Assembly: GCA_019348575.1 (NCBI GenBank)
Contig: JAHWJE010000015.1
Location: forward strand, 1 to 7,661
Source of the DNA: Actinomycetota bacterium
Lineage (GTDB): Bacteria > Actinomycetota > Thermoleophilia > Solirubrobacterales > Solirubrobacteraceae
Length of the DNA stretch: 7,661 nucleotides
Direction: 5' to 3'
Both the position numbers and the translations under genes were made by a program. Positions 5,042 through 7,661 of the stretch are shown here, piece after piece. Under the pieces are notes generated by a model that had not been told where the DNA came from, ran no database searches, and worked only from the letters and a program-made list of their open reading frames with translations. The stretch's first letter is position 1. The number at the start of each line of letters is the position of its first letter.

Positions 5042-6563
5042 GCGCGCGAGCATGAGGGAGGGACCGCTGGCCGCGCTCTTCCGCAAGACCGAGGAGGACG
5101 CACAGGAGGCCGGGGCGGCCCCCGAGCCGGCGCCGGTCGAGGAGATCTCGCCGCGCGAGGTCCCGCACCCCTCGCTCGCCGGCCCCTCGGGCTTCGTCGA
5201 GGACGAGGAGCCGGCGATCCCGTCGCCGCAGGATCGGCTGCGCTCGGCCTTCTCGTCGGAGCTCCCGGAGAACCTGATGGAGGCGCCCGAGCCCGCGACG
5301 CCGGCCGCCGGGCGGGCGCGCCGCAAGAGCGCCGAGCAGGACCTCGGCGACGCCTTCGCGCGCGGCGACGCGGCCGATCGCCCGACCCCGTTCGGGCAGG
5401 CCAAGCCTGCCGGCCAGCCGGTGATCCGCGTCGTGGGCGTCGGCGGCGGCGGATCCAACGCCGTCAACCGGATGGTCGAGGCGCAGGTCGCGGGCGTCGA
5501 GTTCGTCGCGATCAACACCGACCTTCAGTCGCTGCAGGACTCGCTGGCCGACATCACGCTGCACATCGGCTCGACGCTGACGCGCGGGCTGGGCTCGGGC
5601 TCCAACCCCGACCTCGGGCGCGCCGCGGCGATGGAGGAGTACGACCGCATCAAGGCGCTGCTGAAGGGCTCGGACATGATCTTCATCGCCGCCGGGGCCG
5701 GCGGCGGCACGGGCACCGGCGCCGCCCCGATCGTCGCGCGGATCGCCTGCGAGCTCGGTGCGCTGACCGTCGGCATCGTCACGAAGCCGTTCGGCTTCGA
5801 GGGCTCGCGCCGGCGCGAGCAGGCCGAGCTCGGCATCCAGGCGCTCAAGGACGAGGTCGACACGCTGATCGTCGTGCCGAACAACCGCCTGCTCTCGGTG
5901 CTCGACAAGCAGACGTCGATGGTCGAGGCGTTCCGCGTCGCCGACGACGTCCTGCGCCAGGGCGTGCAGGGCATCTCCGATCTCGTGACGCTGCCGGGCG
6001 TGATCAACCTGGACTTCGCCGACGTGCGCACGATCATGGCCGACGCCGGCAACGCGCTGCTGGGGATCGGCATGGGGACCGGCGAGAACCGCGCCGTCGA
6101 CGCCGCCAAGAAGGCCGTCGAGTCGCCGCTGCTCGAGACCAGCATGGAGGGCGCGCACTCGATCCTGCTGTCGATCACCGGCGGCCGCGACCTGTCGCTG
6201 TGGGAGATCAACGAGGCCGCCAAGGCGGTCTCCGAGGCCGCGCACGCCGAGGCGAACATCATCTTCGGCGCGATGGTCGACGAGGATCTCGACGACCAGG
6301 TCTGGGTGACGGTCGTGGCGACCCGCTACGGCGGCCAGGCGGGTCCGCACCGCTTCCAGGAGCCGCGCGGCGAGCCGCGTGTCTCGCGCGGCAGCACGCA
6401 GCGCCCGGTCTCGAAGCCGACGCCGAGCGAGCGCGAGCAGTATCGCCGCGCCTCGGCGCCGGCACCCGCTCCGGCGCCCGAGCCCGAGCCGTCCGTCGCG
6501 CGCCGTGGCGGGCTGGGCGTGACCGAGCTCGACGTGCCGGAGTTCATGCCGCGTCGCTTCTGA
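5028..6563 (+). CDS. ftsZ: Cell division protein FtsZ with a 130-residue N-terminal extension
   Basis: A 511-residue tubulin-fold GTPase that polymerises into the Z ring. The core runs from about 131 to 437: IRVVGVGGGGSNAVNRM (133-149), tubulin signature GGGTGTG (225-231), KPFGFEG (253-259), and the catalytic T7 loop NLDFADVRTI (327-336, Asp329 and Asp332). A Pro/Ala/Arg-rich linker (about 438-495) leads to the C-terminal peptide ELDVPEFMPRRF (500-511), the usual docking site for FtsA/SepF-type anchors, so the protein should be able to assemble and attach. The odd part is residues 1-130, absent from ordinary FtsZ. It has a basic start with a short amphipathic segment (KRASMREGPLAALFRKTEED, 5-24), an acidic Pro-rich stretch, SPQDRLRSAFSSELPENL (66-83), and RARRKSAEQDLGDAF (96-110). 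The ATG is backed by a strong Shine-Dalgarno. The gene overlaps parA by 14 bases and has no ftsQ, murC or other dcw neighbours in view, so it is either a relocated or a second ftsZ. Confidence 0.95.
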   Translation: MASGKRASMREGPLAALFRKTEEDAQEAGAAPEPAPVEEISPREVPHPSLAGPSGFVEDEEPAIPSPQDRLRSAFSSELPENLMEAPEPATPAAGRARRKSAEQDLGDAFARGDAADRPTPFGQAKPAGQPVIRVVGVGGGGSNAVNRMVEAQVAGVEFVAINTDLQSLQDSLADITLHIGSTLTRGLGSGSNPDLGRAAAMEEYDRIKALLKGSDMIFIAAGAGGGTGTGAAPIVARIACELGALTVGIVTKPFGFEGSRRREQAELGIQALKDEVDTLIVVPNNRLLSVLDKQTSMVEAFRVADDVLRQGVQGISDLVTLPGVINLDFADVRTIMADAGNALLGIGMGTGENRAVDAAKKAVESPLLETSMEGAHSILLSITGGRDLSLWEINEAAKAVSEAAHAEANIIFGAMVDEDLDDQVWVTVVATRYGGQAGPHRFQEPRGEPRVSRGSTQRPVSKPTPSEREQYRRASAPAPAPAPEPEPSVARRGGLGVTELDVPEFMPRRF

Positions 6564-6578
6564 TTGGTGCGCGCGCCC

Positions 6579-6809
6579 TCAGGCCGTGGCGACGAAGCGG
6601 TTGCACTGCGCCGGCTCCCCGGTGTCGTAGCCGGTCAGCAGCGCGTCGCGCCGTTCCTCGGGCGTGCCGTGGTGCTGCGCGTTGCCGACGTCGAAGTCGC
6701 CCACGGCGAGCGCCGCGTTGGTCGCCTCCTCGAGATCGTCCGGCGCGAGCAGGCCCTGCTCGAAGACCGAATGCGCCCATGTGCCCGCCAGGCAGTCGGC
6801 ATCGCGGGG
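6579..6809 (-). pseudogene. Neutral zinc metallopeptidase (YpfJ-like) C-terminal stub, 5'-truncated
   Basis: The last 76 codons of a minus-strand frame match the end of the neutral zinc metallopeptidase family (PF04228 type). DADCLAGTWAH corresponds to the family's ELQADCxAGVWAH, then come LEEATNAALAVGDFD, HGTPEERRDALLTGYDTGE (FTHGTSxQRxRWFxxGxxSGD in the family), and a terminal QCNRF like the family's ACDTF. The HExxH zinc motif and everything before DADC are missing. Upstream of about 6809 the reading is unrelated and runs into the promoter region of the gamma-glutamyltransferase gene. The open frame continues to 7163 only as a shadow of that gene. I regard it as a decayed stub left by a deletion or rearrangement. 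It ends 15 bases from the ftsZ stop, convergently, with no clear terminator between them. Confidence 0.65.
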
Positions 6810-6851
6810 TTTCGAGCACGACGTTCCTGGGCGACCCACTAGCCTCGTGAC
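6810..6851 (+). promoter_or_regulatory. Candidate promoter for the gamma-glutamyltransferase gene, possibly leaderless
   Basis: Only about 42 bases separate the metallopeptidase stub from the downstream GTG. TAGCCT (6840-6845) fits the actinobacterial -10 form TANNNT and would place transcription start at or next to the GTG at 6852. No Shine-Dalgarno is present, and the -35 is not recognisable. The in-frame TAG (6840-6842) overlaps the box. Confidence 0.3.
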
Positions 6852-7661
6852 GTGAGCGCAAGCGCGAAGGGCATCGTCGCGGCCGGCCATCCGCTGACCG
6901 CGGAGGCGGGCGCGCGCGTGCTGCGCGAGGGCGGCAACGCCGTCGACGCCGCCGTCGCCGCGATGCTCACGTCGTGGGTCGCCGAGCCGCTGCTCACCGG
7001 CCCGGGCGCGGGCGGCTACATGCTCGTGGCACAGCCGCCTGAGCAGCCCGTCCTGCTGGACTTCTTCGTCGCGGCGCCGGGGTTCGGGTTCCGCGGCGAG
7101 GACCGCGCGCCGCTCGTGCCCGTCGAGGTGGACTTCGGCGGCGACGCGCGCCAGGTCTTCCACGTCGGCGCGGCCTCCTGCGGCGCCTACGGCAATCCTG
7201 CGGGCGTCGACGCTGCGATCCGTCGCTGGGGGTCGCGGTCGCTCGCCGATCTGGCCGCGCCCGCCGCGGCGCTCGCGCGCGACGGCGTGACGGTCAACAA
7301 GCAGCAGGCCGAGGTGATCAACCTGCTCGAGGCGATCCTGCGCACGACGCCCGAGTGCCAGGCGATCTACGCGCCGGCCGCGGAGCTGCTCGCCGTCGAC
7401 GGGCGCTGGCGCGACCGCGAGCTCGCAGACACGATCGAGCGCCTCGGCGCCGAGGGCGCACGGCCGTTCTACGAGGGCGAGATCGCGCAGGCGGTCGTCA
7501 GCTGGATCGCCGAGCGCGGCGGCGCGCTGACAGCCGAGGACCTGCGCCGCTACGAGCCGATCGAGCGCGAGCCGCTGTGCGTGGGCTACCGCGGCCGCGA
7601 CGTCTACACGAACCCGCCGCCGTCCGCGGGCGGGATCCTGCTCGCGCTCGCGCTCGGGCGT
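6852..7661 (+). CDS. ggt: Gamma-glutamyltransferase-family protein, N-terminal 270 residues (runs off the window)
   Basis: The first 270 codons of an Ntn-hydrolase of the gamma-glutamyltranspeptidase family. Family marks are KGIVAAGHPLTAEAGARVL (6-24), GGNAVDAAVAA (28-38), TGPGAGGYMLV (49-59), the central YGNPAG and KQQAEVINLL segments, GALTAEDLRRYEPIEREPL (224-242) and TNPPPSAGGILLALAL (253-268). The self-cleavage threonine lies beyond the window. Two departures stand out. There is no signal peptide, whereas classical bacterial GGT is exported. And the substrate-carboxylate Arg of the canonical DFREMAP motif is Phe here (LDFFVAAPG, 69-77). The reaction may therefore not be glutathione hydrolysis but another gamma-glutamyl or amide substrate. 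The GTG start at 6852 is forced by the in-frame TAG at 6840-6842. It may be transcribed alone, as the gene before it is on the other strand. Confidence 0.85.
   Translation, partial: MSASAKGIVAAGHPLTAEAGARVLREGGNAVDAAVAAMLTSWVAEPLLTGPGAGGYMLVAQPPEQPVLLDFFVAAPGFGFRGEDRAPLVPVEVDFGGDARQVFHVGAASCGAYGNPAGVDAAIRRWGSRSLADLAAPAAALARDGVTVNKQQAEVINLLEAILRTTPECQAIYAPAAELLAVDGRWRDRELADTIERLGAEGARPFYEGEIAQAVVSWIAERGGALTAEDLRRYEPIEREPLCVGYRGRDVYTNPPPSAGGILLALALGR

Noticed and set aside
4148..5518. 456-codon minus-strand open frame opposite parA
   Set aside because: The plus strand encodes a full ParA with all motifs; this frame has none.
4911..6350. 479-codon minus-strand open frame opposite ftsZ
   Set aside because: An antisense shadow of ftsZ rich in Arg, Asp, Leu and Val with no recognisable domain.
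6810..7163. Metallopeptidase stub extended upstream on the minus strand to 194 residues
   Set aside because: The extra residues are antisense to the GGT-family gene and do not resemble the peptidase family.

Overview
The window comes from a very GC-rich bacterial chromosome (roughly 70% G+C, with almost every third codon position G or C). Most likely it is an actinobacterium. I lean towards the Thermoleophilia/Solirubrobacterales type, because of the paired Get3-like ATPases of the mycobacterial Rv3679/Rv3680 kind, the degenerate tails of basic, Arg/Ala-rich secreted beta-sandwich proteins, and frequent GTG starts without a Shine-Dalgarno. This assignment is an inference from composition and family memory; no search was run. 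I see no rRNA, tRNA, CRISPR array, IS element or phage gene.

Layout. Bases 1-770 are a graveyard of gene ends. They hold a 5'-truncated ADP-ribosylglycohydrolase end (minus), a 5'-truncated secreted-protein tail (plus), a hairpin between convergent tails, and a frameshifted secreted-protein tail (minus). Bases 775-4188 are a tight minus-strand operon that reads bicupin protein -> PIN-fold protein with degraded catalytic residues -> Get3/ArsA-like ATPase A -> Get3/ArsA-like ATPase B. Its genes overlap by 4 bases, except for a 56-base gap before ATPase A. A 61-base divergent promoter region (4189-4249) separates it from a plus-strand two-gene operon (4250-6563). That operon holds a ParA-type ATPase overlapping by 14 bases a gene for FtsZ with an unusual 130-residue N-terminal extension. 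After ftsZ comes the 3' stub of a neutral zinc metallopeptidase gene (minus, 6579-about 6809), then the first 270 codons of a divergent gamma-glutamyltransferase-family gene that runs off the window.

How the genes may work together. The most notable part is parA-ftsZ. A nucleoid-binding ParA is translationally coupled to the cytokinetic tubulin with no parB beside it, and FtsZ carries a basic, adaptor-like N-terminal region. I propose a self-contained nucleoid-guided Z-ring positioning module in which FtsZ itself may be the ParA cargo. The two Get3-like ATPases carry complementary losses: A has the cross-dimer signature lysine but no switch-I aspartate, and B has the aspartate but not the lysine. 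This fits an obligate heterodimer that builds one composite ATPase site. The functions of the bicupin and PIN proteins upstream are not known to me.
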